Assembly: GCA_028551475.1 (NCBI GenBank)
Contig: CM052360.1
Location: forward strand, 3,336,501 to 3,400,500
DNA length: 64,000 nucleotides
Source of the DNA: Casuarina equisetifolia
Lineage: Eukaryota; Streptophyta; Magnoliopsida; Fagales; Casuarinaceae
Reading direction: 5' to 3'
Numbering within the stretch: position 1 is the first letter of the stretch; each line of letters opens with the position of its first letter. A program made the position numbers and the translations under genes. The notes beneath the pieces are model-generated. The model saw only the letters and a list, made by a program, of their open reading frames with translations. It was not told where the DNA came from and ran no database searches. Positions 47,628-59,879 of the stretch are shown here, piece by piece.

Positions 47628-50240
47628 TTTTTGATTAAAATGTAAGTTGTATTAATAAAATGTAATGTACAAAAGTATAAAGACATACCCCAGTATTATA
47701 ATAATTTTTAAAAAATTAAGAGTAAGAGAAAATAGAGGTTGAAAGCTTCTAGATCTTACTCAAAATGACATTTTCTTATAAGAGCTTAATATTGTGAAGT
47801 GCAGAAGCATTCCCTTGTACAACTTTCCTTACTTTAGCCAATAATATTGGAATGCCAACTATTTTATTATAAAATCTTCTTTGATTTTGTTTTGCCCATT
47901 AACAATAAATACAAGCTAAAAAAAATGATATTTTAAGAAGTTTTGCAATCAAATCTTTACCTTTAGATGTTCTGATTATCCATTGTAATTTTTTATTCCA
48001 TCATTTAATATGATGTCAAATTCCGTTTTGAACGAGAATATTCTTCTAAATCAACATTATGCATGGACATTCAAAAAAAAAAAAGATGACTTATATTTTC
48101 TACTTAAGACTAACAAAAGTCACAATAAAAGTTAACTATAGGAAATCATTATACAATTCATTCTATTGTAGACAGTCAATCACGACAAACTAATCATCCA
48201 ATGAAGTTATGCTTGCAAATGTCATTAGTCTAAATTAGACCATACCAATCCACTTTTTCACTTATTGGTTGAAAGTCTTAATAAATATCTTTACAACAAT
48301 AGGTAGACTTAAAAAGTATTGAGGAAAGGATGAGCCTTAATTTGATAAAACCTATCCAACTTCATATCATGGAACCTTTGATATCAAGCTGCATTTCTGA
48401 AGCATCTAGATGATTTATGAAAGTCCAAAGCATACGTCCTAAAATGATTTTATCTAAAGTTTAAGATTCGGTAACTCCAATCCCCTTTCCTTCTTTGGTG
48501 AGCAAACTGTTTACCAAACAATTTTGTGGGAATATTGTGTATCTATTCTTTCTATCCATAAAAAGTTCCTAATTTGTTTTCTCTATCTCATAAATTTTTT
48601 ACTTTGGTAGTAAAAAAAACTTACATTCAAAATGTATATATGAAAATTAGAACTGATTTTGTCAATTTGCAATCTTCCTACAAAGCTAAAATGTTTCATT
48701 CCTTAACATTCTATTCTTCCAAATATTTTATTTGTCAAACCTTGCAATCAACATGAGTAAGTCTTTTTGTAATTAAAGAAACTCTAAGATATCGAATAAG
48801 GAGTGTAGCCATAGGGAAAAGTGAGTGATTTAAGATAAAAAAAACTGTTATTGTCATGATAATCTTGAAAAGAACATTTGACATTTACTTGGGTTGTAAT
48901 AAAGGCCAATGAGTTCACCAAAATTCTCTAAAGCTTTGATAAGATAGAGCACTGAACATATATATCTATGAGAAAAGAAATAAATCATCAACAAAATACA
49001 AATGGGTAATTTTCTTAATTTTGCATCGCCAATGGAACTTAAAAGTTGATGTGGAGGTCTTTGCAATAATAATTTTGTTAAGCATTTCTATAACCAGGAC
49101 AAATAAATATGAAGATAATGGGCCTCTTTGTCTCAATCCATTGGTACCTTCAAAGTAATATGCATGCTCTCCATTGAAATTTTTTGAGAACCTTGTTTTA
49201 GTAATGCATTCACTTATTAGATCAACTAAATATTGAGAAGTATTAATAGCTTACAAAACTCCTAATATGACTTCCTACTTAACTATATCATATGCTTTCA
49301 TGAGATCAATTTTTATGGTCACACTCTTACCTTTATTACCCTTATGATAATTGTAAAATAATTTATGACATAACAAAATATTCTCAAAATTTTGATGTCC
49401 TTTAATAAAGGAACTTTGGTTTTGACTTACTACTTGGATAATAACATTCAACTTCTCAAGTAGCATCTTGGATATACTTTTTAGAGAACATTGCAACATG
49501 TTATTAGTTTATAATCTTTATTACCACAAAGATTGAGAACTTTTAGGATTAAAGATAACAATGTAGAGTTTATAACCTTCAACAACTTCCTAAATGAGAG
49601 AAACTCTAGTACAACATTCTCTATATCTCTTCCAATGATAAGCCAAGCTTTTTTATAGAATAAACTATTGTATCCATATGATCTATGTGCTTTAAAATCA
49701 TGAATTCCTTAAAGACTTTTAATAACATATGAACATTCAAAATTTATTAAATTAAGAAGTCTACTTACATCATCATCATGAAACAAAGATGTATACCTTT
49801 CAAAGTTGGCGAAACTATTTTTAGCATTACCAAGGATAGACTAATAATATGAGATAATAGCAGTTTTCAAGTCTTCTTCTTCTCTGATAACCGATCCATC
49901 TTCTAATACTAGTTTATAGATTCTATTTTGTGTTGTCCTTCTCATTAATGACACAAAGAACAGTTTGCTATTATTATCTCCTTCTTTCAACCATTCGTTT
50001 CTCAACTTTTGTTTGAGAAGAATTTCTTTATATTTATTCGTTACAAGTAGTATCTCAAGTTATGTCTTTTCCTTAGCACAAATATTAGGACAATGAGGAT
50101 TTAGCTCTACTCTGTGTTGCAATTGTTGTAAAGTTTCTCTAGCATTTCCTATCTTCTGATGCAAATTACTAAATTGAGTTGTATTAAGCCTTTTGAGATG
50201 AGACTTCAAAGCTTTTAGCTTCCGCACTACCTAAAACATT
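47628..50240 (-). mobile_element. Plant L1-type LINE, degenerate ORF2 with reverse transcriptase
   Basis: On the minus strand the reverse transcriptase core is readable at 49499-48854: SSFIKGHQNFENILLCHKL, then KIDLMKAYD (catalytic motif A) and, in another frame, YFVDDLF (motif C with the two catalytic aspartates; plant L1 elements usually have F/Y-A-D-D). Upstream, near 50240-49900, come fragments of the linker between endonuclease and reverse transcriptase. Stops and frame changes are frequent. The 3' end is the tail at about 47628-47780. The endonuclease domain and ORF1 are absent, so it is a 5'-truncated, dead copy. Confidence 0.8.
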
Positions 50241-50614
50241 TTTTAGCCTATTATGCAAACAAACAAATTAGATTTATATAATATAATAATTAAAAATAGT
50301 AATATACCCATTATTTTGGCTTTGTACGGAGGATGAAGACAGAAAAATTGACAAGATAAGATAAAAAGCCATCTGTGTTTCAGATTGATTATGATGTGAA
50401 GGTGGGTATCGCCGCTTTTTCTTAAATAAAAAGAGAATCCACAGCAGAGGCTTCCAGGTATCGAATCCCTTCTCCCCTCTTGTATGTTGGGATACGCTAT
50501 AGTTGTAAAGATGAGCCCCGAAATTCAAGAAAATGCTTTTAATTTTTGTTTCTTAGTTTCTCCATGTAGTTCGTTGCGCTGTCTCACTGATATATCACTA
50601 ATGACTTGCAACAG

Positions 50615-50708
50615 GGTCCCCGTGAAAACCAGGAGGAACCTGGAAGACAAGACCCCTGATGGCAGCTTCAGCGTACCATTGTGCACACTGAAGCAACTTT
50701 CCAGCGAG
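50615..50708 (+). pseudogene. Orphan SEO exon 2
   Basis: An isolated copy of SEO exon 2 with its acceptor (CAACAG) and donor (GAG|GTAAAA) intact. Its last 50 nt read SFSVPLCTLKQLSSE, like the other copies, but the exon is 94 nt instead of 93 (or 90), so it is frameshifted. The preceding 45 nt match intron 1 of copy 1 (GCTGTCTCACTGATATATCACT). No other exon is found within 3 kb. Confidence 0.85.
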
Positions 50709-51429
50709 GTAAAATCTGTTGGCATCACGGCCGTCTCCTGACACGAACACAAATTCATTTCCTTTTATTATCTTATAGTTCGCGGAGTCAATGATTGCTG
50801 ATACTTGATGCTGAAACAATTAAGATTAGGTGGCCCCTCGTCAAGGACCAATTGGCCGCTTTTCCAATGTGGGAAAAACAGCCTTTTGTTATTATTGAAG
50901 GTGAAAGAGTGATGGATAGATTTAATATAAGAATAAAATGCTAGAAAACAAGAACAAGTACAACAAAATATTGTAAACTGCATTCAACGATCCTCAATTT
51001 ATAGGGTTGTTGAGGCTAGTAAGAAATGGAAACAAAGTTGACATACTCGAAATTTGATTTCATGAGGAATTTGGATTTAGAAAGGATTTCAATTTCTTCC
51101 ATAACTTATCTTGAGGAATTTTCCATTTTCGTTGATAGTAAGAGAATACTCAATTGAATTTCGAATTGCTTCCTTCTTTGAGTGAATGATTGCTGAAACT
51201 TGATGGGAAGGAGTTGGCGAGTGATCTTCTGGGTTGGTGGAATAGTCTTCTGGGCTGGTGAAGGATTTTTTGGTGCCATAGGGTTTGTTCAAGGTGAACG
51301 ATGAATGTAAACCCGTGTGGCGAACGTAGCCCTTGTTCCTGCTGTGGTCGAGTGGTGCTAAGGTGGCATTGACGGCTTGGACTGCCTTTCTTTGATGGAT
51401 GGGCTTGGGTTGTGCCTTAATAGATGTTA

Positions 51430-53225
51430 CCTCCGAACCAGTTCTTCGCCTTTAATTATGATTCCATATACATACCTTGGCTCGACTCTTTTTATCCTTA
51501 TTTTTTTCTCCTTGAGAACAGCAGAATTCAAACTAAAATCGAGCTCACCATGAAAGTAGAACAGATTGGACATTTCAAGAGTTCTATTATTGAGTTTCAT
51601 TTACGTGTTTTGGATTTGTAGCTAAAAATCTTCCATATTGATCTCTTTGATTCACAATCTTTTAGCAAGGTTCCTTTATATGTTTGAAGTAAAAATTAGT
51701 GTGGATTTAAACGTAGAAAAAATCGTCATTTTCCATGTGAAAGCAAAATTATAGTTTTAGACCAAGTACTTCTTATCCCCAGTATTTTTAAACCACCTTT
51801 CTCCATAATCCTTCTTCAACTCACACGATTTTGGACTTCTCATCGCAAGCTGGAAGGTCAGAAAACGTGTAACATGTGAACGAACGCTACCAAACCCATC
51901 TACTTCAGTAGAAAGATCCCATCTATTTCTGACAGTTAGTCCCTCACCGTGAAGGGAAGAACTTGATCTTTCTCGGATAATTTATTCACCGAGATTGTTT
52001 TGTCATTTTACATACTAGAAAGACTCAACAAGAATAGGTGTGGAGGCATCCGAGTGATGGATAGATTTTTTGTACCAACCACGTCTTTGTCTTTATTCAC
52101 CTTCACCATACCTGCTGTCGAATTCCAAACTAGAGTCCATTTCACCACTAAAGCAGAGAAACTTGAAACTCTCAAAGAGTTGTAGATAATAAGGTCCTTC
52201 TATCTGTTTTAGCTTGTGACTAAGAATCTTCCATATTGATCCCTTTTCAGCCACAAACTGTTCAGGATCAACCATCACGGGGACTGAAAAATCTACATTG
52301 TTGTCAGCATTTTGTTTTTTGGTGAAATATCACATATTACCTATTACTAATTGGAATAAAAATTGTTCAAATATAACATTATTATTTAGGTTAAACTACG
52401 TATAAAGATTTTAAAACTCTTACATCGTAACATCAGCCTTTTTTGGTACCAACTAACGTCAGCTTCACGTGTACCATGACGAGAGGTGGATGTCGTCATG
52501 TTCCATTAAATGAAGGGCCTATCATTAAAGAATGACAATCGGCTCCCCCCTCCGCCATAAGAGGGGGATCTCGTCATGTTCTCCTGAATAAAAGGACTAC
52601 CGTTAAATTAAATTATGACCCAGCAGGAAACACTGACGTATCAGTTAACGTCATCTCCACATGAATGACGAGACGTGGATGTTGTCGCGTCCTGTTAAAC
52701 AGAGTTACTAGGATTAAATTATGACCTTATCGAGTGAAACCCAGCAAAAGCGGATCTGGTCACGTTCTGTATGGACTATTATTCAATGATGACAGTGGAG
52801 GGATATCATTAAATTATGACCGCTAAGGTCTCTGTCCCATGTTTCGGATCTGTAGGGACTGTAGGGACTTCAGCATATGGCCCACGTTTCGTATCTCCAA
52901 ATCAACCTTTCTTTCACATGAGAACAAGTAACTTATTCCCTAACAAATGATTAACTAAAGAGATCATTTTACATATTAGAAAGATTCAAAATGAGAACAG
53001 GTATGGAAGCCAAAAAGTGATAGGTAGATTATGCGTACCAACCAGGTCTATGACTTCATTCCCGTCCACTATACCTGCTGCCGAATTCCAAACTAAAGTT
53101 CAGCTCACCATTAAAGCAGAAAACCTTGAACCTCTAGCTGTTTTTAATTCGCGGCTAAGAGTCTTCAAATTGGTCCTTTTCAGCCACAAACTGTTTAAGA
53201 ACAACCTTCACGAGGACTGGAAAAC
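51430..53225. repeat. Tandem repeat block upstream of SEO copy 5
   Basis: Three diverged copies (about 51430-51680, 51995-52290, 52965-53225) share GAATTCCAAACTA or GAATTCAAACTAA, CACCA.TAAAGCAGA, ACTAAGAATCTTCCATATTGAT-type sequence and, in two, TTTTCAGCCACAAACTGTT. The small open frames inside (52000-52185, 53017-53382) are by-products of the repeat; I recognise no protein. Bases 53226-54622 show nothing else. Confidence 0.65.
52453..52690. promoter_or_regulatory. Cluster of bZIP-type ACGT motifs
   Basis: Within 240 bp: AACGTCA (52455-52461), a G-box CACGTG (52466-52471), TGACG (52477-52481), a palindrome TGACGT-N8-ACGTCA (52633-52652) and further TGACG/ACGTGG around 52664-52675. Such TGACG and ACGT elements are bound by TGA-type and G-box bZIP factors. 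It lies 2.1 kb before copy 5, so a role for that gene is only a guess. Confidence 0.3.
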
Positions 53226-54622
53226 CTACGTGGTTGTTAACTTATGGCGATTGCTTAATAAGGTAGAGAGCTTGACAACTATGAACATGTCGGCTACCAA
53301 ACTTCTGAATTTTAATCATTTAATTTTATTTTGGAAAATGTGCGAATTTACCGATTTTTCTTGCAGTAAACTAGACACATAAGATTTTTTCCTAATTTTC
53401 TTGAAATTATTTTAACCAAGAAAAATGAAAGTGAACGAAATAACTGAATTTTCATAACTTCACTTGACTTGTAATTGAAGAAAAAAGAGAAGAAATACAT
53501 CAAAGAAGAGAACGTTTTATTAATGGAAATTCAAATAGAAAACGTATACAAGATTTGCTAGCTTGAATGCTTAATTGTTGTTAAGAGGTAATAATTTAAG
53601 CATGCGACTTTGGCAGATAGATTATACAACTTGTTAAACTAATTTTAATAGGTACATATTTACTTTCAATTTGTTTTAAAAAAGCATTTGGTTTTTACAG
53701 AATACCTCTTTTGTATTATTTCATCATACCAATATCCATTTAGTATAATTTGAGAAACTTATACTTTGTCCAAGACTTCTACTGCTCCACATTTAGGAAT
53801 GGCATTATGATTTCTACCAGTCAATTGTTGTGATCTGATAGTTTCCAATCTAAAAGCCAACGCTAATGCCTTGCTTTACCAGTAGCTACAACAAAGTTCT
53901 CAATTGCTTTCACAAATCTAAGACTAACTCTTTGATATGAACTCATATTTTGACAAAAAGAAATTAAAGAAAAGATCAGTTGATGATCTAGGCTTATAAC
54001 GATGTAACTTACATCGAGGACTGATTGATACTAATACTTAAAAACACTAAGTGTCTCTGTTTTGCTGTAACTTACAATGCAGGAAAATCAGTGCCATTTT
54101 ATGATTTGGATTGCTTCAAAATTAAACAACTGAACCAAAATATCTTTTTTTTTTAAAAAAAAAAAAACCTTCATAGATAGTAAGATTAAACAAACATGAC
54201 GAAAGACAAAAAAAGAAAAAAGAAAGAAAAAGAAAAATACCAGACTCAAAATCTACCAAATAAACCAGATTTTGGTAGTGTTAATGATATATCATTCTTC
54301 GAATTTGAGTAAAGTCAGTCAAGCTCTATAGATTTGCAAGTATTGACACGGGAAGAAAGATAAAAGAAAAGAACGGAGGATAGTTTTTTTTGAACGAGCT
54401 TAAAATTTTTACTGCAAACGTCCATTAAGATTCTTGGTGACCTCAAGAGCTAGATCACACTATTTTAATGATTTATTTGTTTTCATGTTCTTGTCCAATT
54501 AAGTGTTACTGGGTTTAAATATTCGAGGCACATGGCTTGCCCGTACAAAGCGGTGAAACAGAGCAGGGAAGCAAATCGAGTCTCGGCAGCGCATCCTCAC
54601 AACCGTACATGGCTTTCATGTC

Positions 54623-54630
54623 TATATATA
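54623..54630 (+). promoter_or_regulatory. TATA box of SEO copy 5
   Basis: TATATATA followed by GGATGAGGCC, 121 bp before the ATG at 54744, aligned with the TATAAAAA-GGGGCGAGG of copy 4. Confidence 0.65.
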
Positions 54631-54743
54631 GGATGAGGCCTGCAGGTTTCCAACACACAACCAAAGAGGATTAGACCTTCACTGCCTCTTCCCTTTACCG
54701 CCCAAAACCAAAGAGCTTCAGACCCTTCTTTAGTGTGTAACCC

Positions 54744-57700
54744 ATGGCCACCAACCTGCTATTAGCTTTACCTCAGCAACCCAAGAAGGGTGGCCTGAGC
54801 TTGTTCAACTTGTCCGCCCGCGAGATCTTGGATCAAATTTTCGCAACCCACGTCCACGATGAGAGAACCTTCAATGTCGAGTCTCTTTTCATCGCAGTTG
54901 CGAATGCCCTAGAGCGTTCCGCACAGATTGCTGATAAATTTGTGCTGGTACGGTACCACAATTATTTATTTCTTTGATGGTCGGACCAAAAATACGTTTT
55001 TGGTCCACATTAAAAGTAAAATTTGATCCATTATTTTTATTACTGTACCCAATTGGAGACCTGAAGCTAATAATCTTTTTCGGAAAAAGAAAAGTCAAGA
55101 CCAATATGTTTCGGGATTGTCACAGGGATTACAAGTTCATTTTAATTTTTGATTTTTAACGTTGTTTCCTGATTTCTTTGGTTCTACCACGCGAGTTGAT
55201 AGGGGAATGCAAGAGAAGTGGTAGGGTCTCTTTTCACTGGGAGGAAAACTGAAAGAGATTTTCACTTCTTTTTCTCTCTCCTTTTCCGATTGACCTTGTT
55301 TCATGTGTCTTAGGGATGAAAAGCTTTAGCTTTTTCAAGAATAGAACATATAAATCATGAGATGAAGTCGTTTTCTGTTGGGAATGAGGAGGACAGAAGT
55401 GGCTTTTACTTTTGACGACTTGTAATAGTCTTTGATCCACTTGTCTTTCCGTTTTTTGTCCTCTCAAATTTCAATTACTCGTGACTTTGCTGCAGGGGTC
55501 GCAAGGAACCGCAGAACACATGGAGGAGAAGATCCCCATATTGCGATTCAGTCCGCTTTTCTGCACCCTGAAACGCATTTCCTGTGAGGTAATGACATCG
55601 CATGATCTTTTTCTTCTTTTCCTTCCCTTTTTCTTAGAGCATTACTGTCAACCACACACTCTTTCACGATTAGGTTTCCATTTATAAAGGACATTAACAG
55701 TTTGGCAACATTAAATGTGTTTTGTCAGATGCAATGCCAGGCCGCGGGTGAGGTTACTGCGTACAAGACAGCTCTTTCTATACTAAACAAGTTATCAAAC
55801 TATTCCTGGGATGCAAAAGCTGTGCTGACCCTAGCGGCTTTTGCTTTGGACTATGGGGAATTCTGGCTGCTTTACGAAACCCAGTCGACGGACCAACTCG
55901 CAGAATCTATAGGAACCCTGAGGGGCATTCCTGTCCTCTCAAAGAAACATAAGCAGGAACTATATGAGCTTAACAACATGGTCAGAGATACAGTGAAGTT
56001 GATGAAATGCATCTTTAAATTAGAGAGACTGCTCAATCAATATGCACCCAAAGAAGTACCAGCACTGTCAACGGCCAAGGACCACATCCCAGTGGGTGTC
56101 TTTTGGATCATTGTCACTGTTGTCGCGAGCACCACTCAGTTTTGCTACCTTACCAGCGATGGGTAGGTTTTTATTGCTTTTCTTTGTTGCAAGTGCGAAT
56201 GAGGAGATGAGCGGCCCAATCCTTTATTCAGGACTTAACATCTCAGAATAACATGAACCTAGTTCTTTCGGAAAGTAGGTTTATCTTAAGTCTTCTTACT
56301 GTGAATGGTAGGGTGATAACAATTACATAATACATTCACTATCTTACGCTAGCGTTTAGATTGACTGTGGTTGCCCGATTTACAGTGAGAATAAGCAGCA
56401 ATTATCCCAATTTCAACAGCAGCTGAACAATATCCGCGGCGAACTAGAGAGCCAGATAGCAGAGGCCGAGGAAAAAATAGGTTAGTTTACCGAGAGTCTC
56501 ATTTCTAATGATGGAAGCTTCTTGGATTTATTTTGCATATGCAATTAGTTCATTACTGTAAAACTGGAGCTGCTATAATGGAAAGAGATTTTGGTTCAAT
56601 GCAGCTGAAATTGAGCGCTTCAAGATGCTCCAGAGAATTTTTGCAACCCCTACAGAGATCATAGAGGCGTTAAAGGCACTGATTTATGCCGAGGACATGG
56701 TGGCGCTAAGTGATGGGGTTAGCGGGAAATTGGTATGCTCTTTTAATGCATCTTTTGCTCTTGCGGTAACCATCTATTGCTTAATTATTCAGATAAATAT
56801 ATATATAATTTTACAAAACCTTCAAAATCTATAGGACTTCTCTTTAGCACTTGTAAGTTGATATGAAACCTCGGCAAGTACCTGTTTATTTTGGTAGCTC
56901 GGAATTCTATAACAATTTTGTCGAGTGTTGGAATGTAAACTGACCATCTTTATTAATTACTTTCGTAGTAAGAAAGCCTGGAATAAAATAAGCGTGTTGT
57001 CAAAAATTAAATGACTTCGAAAACAAATGTTGCATAAGTTTAGGGTTTGGAGTCAATCGGGTCTAGAGCCCTTGGGTTTTACAGCCGTATTAGATCCGAC
57101 GGGAAGTTATTCCAATCAACGGTTTGATTTTTTGGCTTGAAATAGACATTGGACTTTTTATTTTATATGGGCAGGTGATATATTATTCCTTGTAAATCAA
57201 TGAGCATTTTCCTAAATTAATTAGATATAAAAATCTATGTTGTTCTTTACACCACCACATCCCCCAAAACACCAAAGGTCGAGCATTTGAGCTGTTAAGA
57301 GGAATACTTTTCGCAATTGGAAAGGAATACATACGGGAGAATCGTTTTTCTATCTTTTTTTATCTAAATTTAAAAGCAACTTGTACTTGGCAAAAGCTTG
57401 AAAAACCTACAAGCCGTATTATTTTAAGCTTGATCTTGATTCAAAACAGAATATGTTGATCTTGTTTGTCAGTAGCTTGGTCCAGTTGTGCAAAAAATGT
57501 CCCTAGTTACACCAATGCCATCACCACCTACCAGTATGTTGGCTGATTAATGTGTAAATTGATAATTGAAGATGTGTCGTTCATTTGGTATGTTAAATCC
57601 TTCTTGACACAAGATTCTTCATATCATGGCACAAATAGGTTGACATTGATGTACTGAAGGGGAAGAACATCTTATTGTTCATTTCGCGGCTGGACATATC

Positions 57701-58822
57701 AGACAGTGATATTGAAATTATGAAGCAAAGTTATGAGTTTATACGGAAGGAAAATCAGTATAAGATTGTATGGATTCCCATTGTGAACCAATGGACTGAG
57801 GAACTGCAAAAGTTTGAGATCCAGCGGTCCAAGATGCCGTGGTATGTGGTGCCGAATTTTTCATCCAAAGCAGGCATCAACTTTGTCAAGGAAGAGTGGC
57901 ACTTCACGGGGAAGCCACAGGTTGTGGTGTTGAATCCGAAAACAAAGTTGGAACACCAGAATGCAATGCATATGATTAGTGTATGGGGAACCGAAGCCTT
58001 CCCTTTCACCAAGCAAAAGGAACAAGAGCTATTGCATAGAAGCGATTGGTTCTGGTCTACTGTTTCAAGCCTTTATCCACACATAAGGGTACGGATAAAT
58101 TCACTTGAGAACTCTAATTCACAAACATGAGCACGCACATGCAAACGGTCTTGGGGATCGTACGCACACAATACACTTCTTCATGCGTGCACATTTTTCA
58201 ATATAATGGGACTGACGTTTGAAATATTCTGTTCAATCAGATCAAAGAGCAAAAATACATATTTTTCTATGGAGGCAAGGACAACGAGTGGGTCCAAAAT
58301 TTTCAAGCGCTTGTCAAGGAAGTGGTGATAACAGGAACAAAGACTGCCATAGATTTGCAATGCGTTGGAGAGGGCAGCAAAGAGGACGACCATGGCATAC
58401 TAGGGGGATTCTGGACTCGCATTGAGAGCACGTTCCTTCGCAAGATCAATGGGAAGCTGGAGAAAGACTCTGAGATGGCAGAAATCCAAAAGTTATTCTC
58501 CTTCAAGAATGCGAGCGGATGGGCTGTGCTCACCAAAGAATCAAACCTGGTGCTTAGTGGTCACGGGACGACTATCTTGAAGGCCCTGAAGGACTTTGCC
58601 AATTGGAAGGGGACCGCTTGCGAGAAGGGCTTCGAATTCGCTTTCAAAGAGTACCATAACAAAGTTGTTAACACCTCTCACCTCTGTTGCCGCATTGACA
58701 TCGAAAACATCAGTGGACAAATACCAGAGCACCTGAAATGCGCTGACTGCAACCGCTTCATGGAGAAGTATATCAGCTTCAATTGCTGCCACACTAATCG
58801 TGCTGCAAATGGACTGCATTAA
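54744..58822 (+). CDS. SEO: Sieve element occlusion protein, copy 5 (seven exons)
   Basis: Predicted exons: 54744-54947, 55496-55588, 55729-56162, 56386-56480, 56605-56732, 57639-58088, 58241-58822 (661 aa). It belongs with copy 4: exon 1 carries QQPKKGGLSLFNLSAREIL, the exon 3/4 junction is GG|T, and exon 3 contains LSNYSWDAKAVLTLAAFAL. Exon 6 has IVWIPIVNQWTEEL and MPWYVVPNFSS; exon 7 has FFYGGKDNEW and GWAVLTKES. The C-terminal motif is CADCNRFMEKYISFNCCH, with all cysteines kept. Exons 3, 5, 6 and 7 are shorter than in copy 4 by 12, 3, 9 and 15 nt, always in frame. Exon 6 ends with Arg instead of Trp at the junction. Intron 5 is enlarged to about 900 bp with no recognisable element. Expected role as for the other copies: phloem P-protein subunit. 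Confidence 0.9.
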
Positions 58823-59199
58823 GTGGCCACTTTTCACTGGACTAGTATTACTAATTAAATAAGGAGGTTACAGGTGACCCCATACTAGTAGTCCGGTGAG
58901 TTGTAATGTGGATTAGTATTACAAGAATAAGGATGGCATTTGCTTCCCTAGTTGTGAGTTTTCTTTCCTTTGATTTCGAAAAGGATGTGTTTGTCTACTT
59001 GCAGGTTATCGATGTAGCAAACTAACTATTATCATTCCAGTTTTCAATTGAGGTGCATTATGGTTAAGCACAATATCCAGAGCCCCCCATGCATCCCCCT
59101 AAGTTCACTTTTCACTTTGTTATCTTCCGTCGACTTGAACCTTATTTCTTGCTATTGTCCAAACCAGTGCTTTTGGCCGTAGGGATTGATTGCAACGTG

Positions 59200-59680
59200 A
59201 AACCTGATGGGCGAGTGCACAGCAGATAATCTAAATCTAAATCTAAATCTAAATCTAAATCTAAATCTAAAGCTTCAACGTGAAACGTGAAGGGTTTCTA
59301 GTCTTGTCGCCCATAAATAAATATCTTTGTTTTTAACCTTTTCACCCCTTCTCTCGAGTGCTGTTTTTTGAACTACGGTTGGTGCTCGACCACACAGTCC
59401 ATGTCAGGAAGGATCCAATTTGGAGACGTGATAAGACCCGAGCAACTGTTTTTCATCACGTTGGCTTTTGTCAAGGGGTCGGATGGTGCTTCCCATCATT
59501 GTTACTTAAAGGGTCGGCAGTCTTCTTTGTGAACGTGAAAGTTTCTTTTATTGCGAAAATCAGACATCTGTTGCTTTTGTGGGAGAGTTAATGCAATTTG
59601 CTTTTCTGAGAGTCACATGTATCATATATAGAAGGATCTACATTATGAGATTGGGATAGACCTCGGTGAATGCTATCATG
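59200..59680. repeat. SEO downstream block, copy C, with a partial second unit
   Basis: Matches 23637-23985 (AGCAGATAATCT, AACGTGAAACGTGAAGGGTTT, GTCAGGAAGGATCCAATTTGGAGA, GGTGCTTCCC, AAAATCAGACATCTG). Right after it, 59617-59680 matches another part of copy B (TATCATATATAGAAGGATCTAC, then ATAGACCTCGGTGAATGC versus ATAGACCTTAGCGAATAC), so two units are fused here. Bases 58823-59199 are 3' flank of copy 5 without further features. Confidence 0.7.
59228..59271. repeat. (AATCTA)n microsatellite, about 7 units
   Basis: A perfect hexamer repeat placed exactly where the related block at 23.67 kb has a single AATCTGAAGC. It is not the plant telomere repeat (TTTAGGG). Confidence 0.95.
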
Positions 59681-59879
59681 AGAATATACAATAACTTAAG
59701 CAAAGCATATGATAATTGTCACTTTTCTAATATTTTTCCTTAAAATAAGATTTGAATAAGTCAAATACTTTAAACTTGAAGAGATGGTATCCATAAATGT
59801 TTACTAAAAATACTTTGGTTGACTAGTCTAGTTTATTTCATGGTTAAAATGTGACATGTTGCAATAACTTCTTGTTATA

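Noticed and set aside
59228-59271. Hexamer repeat as an internal telomere tract
   Set aside because: The unit is AATCTA, not the TTTAGGG of plants.
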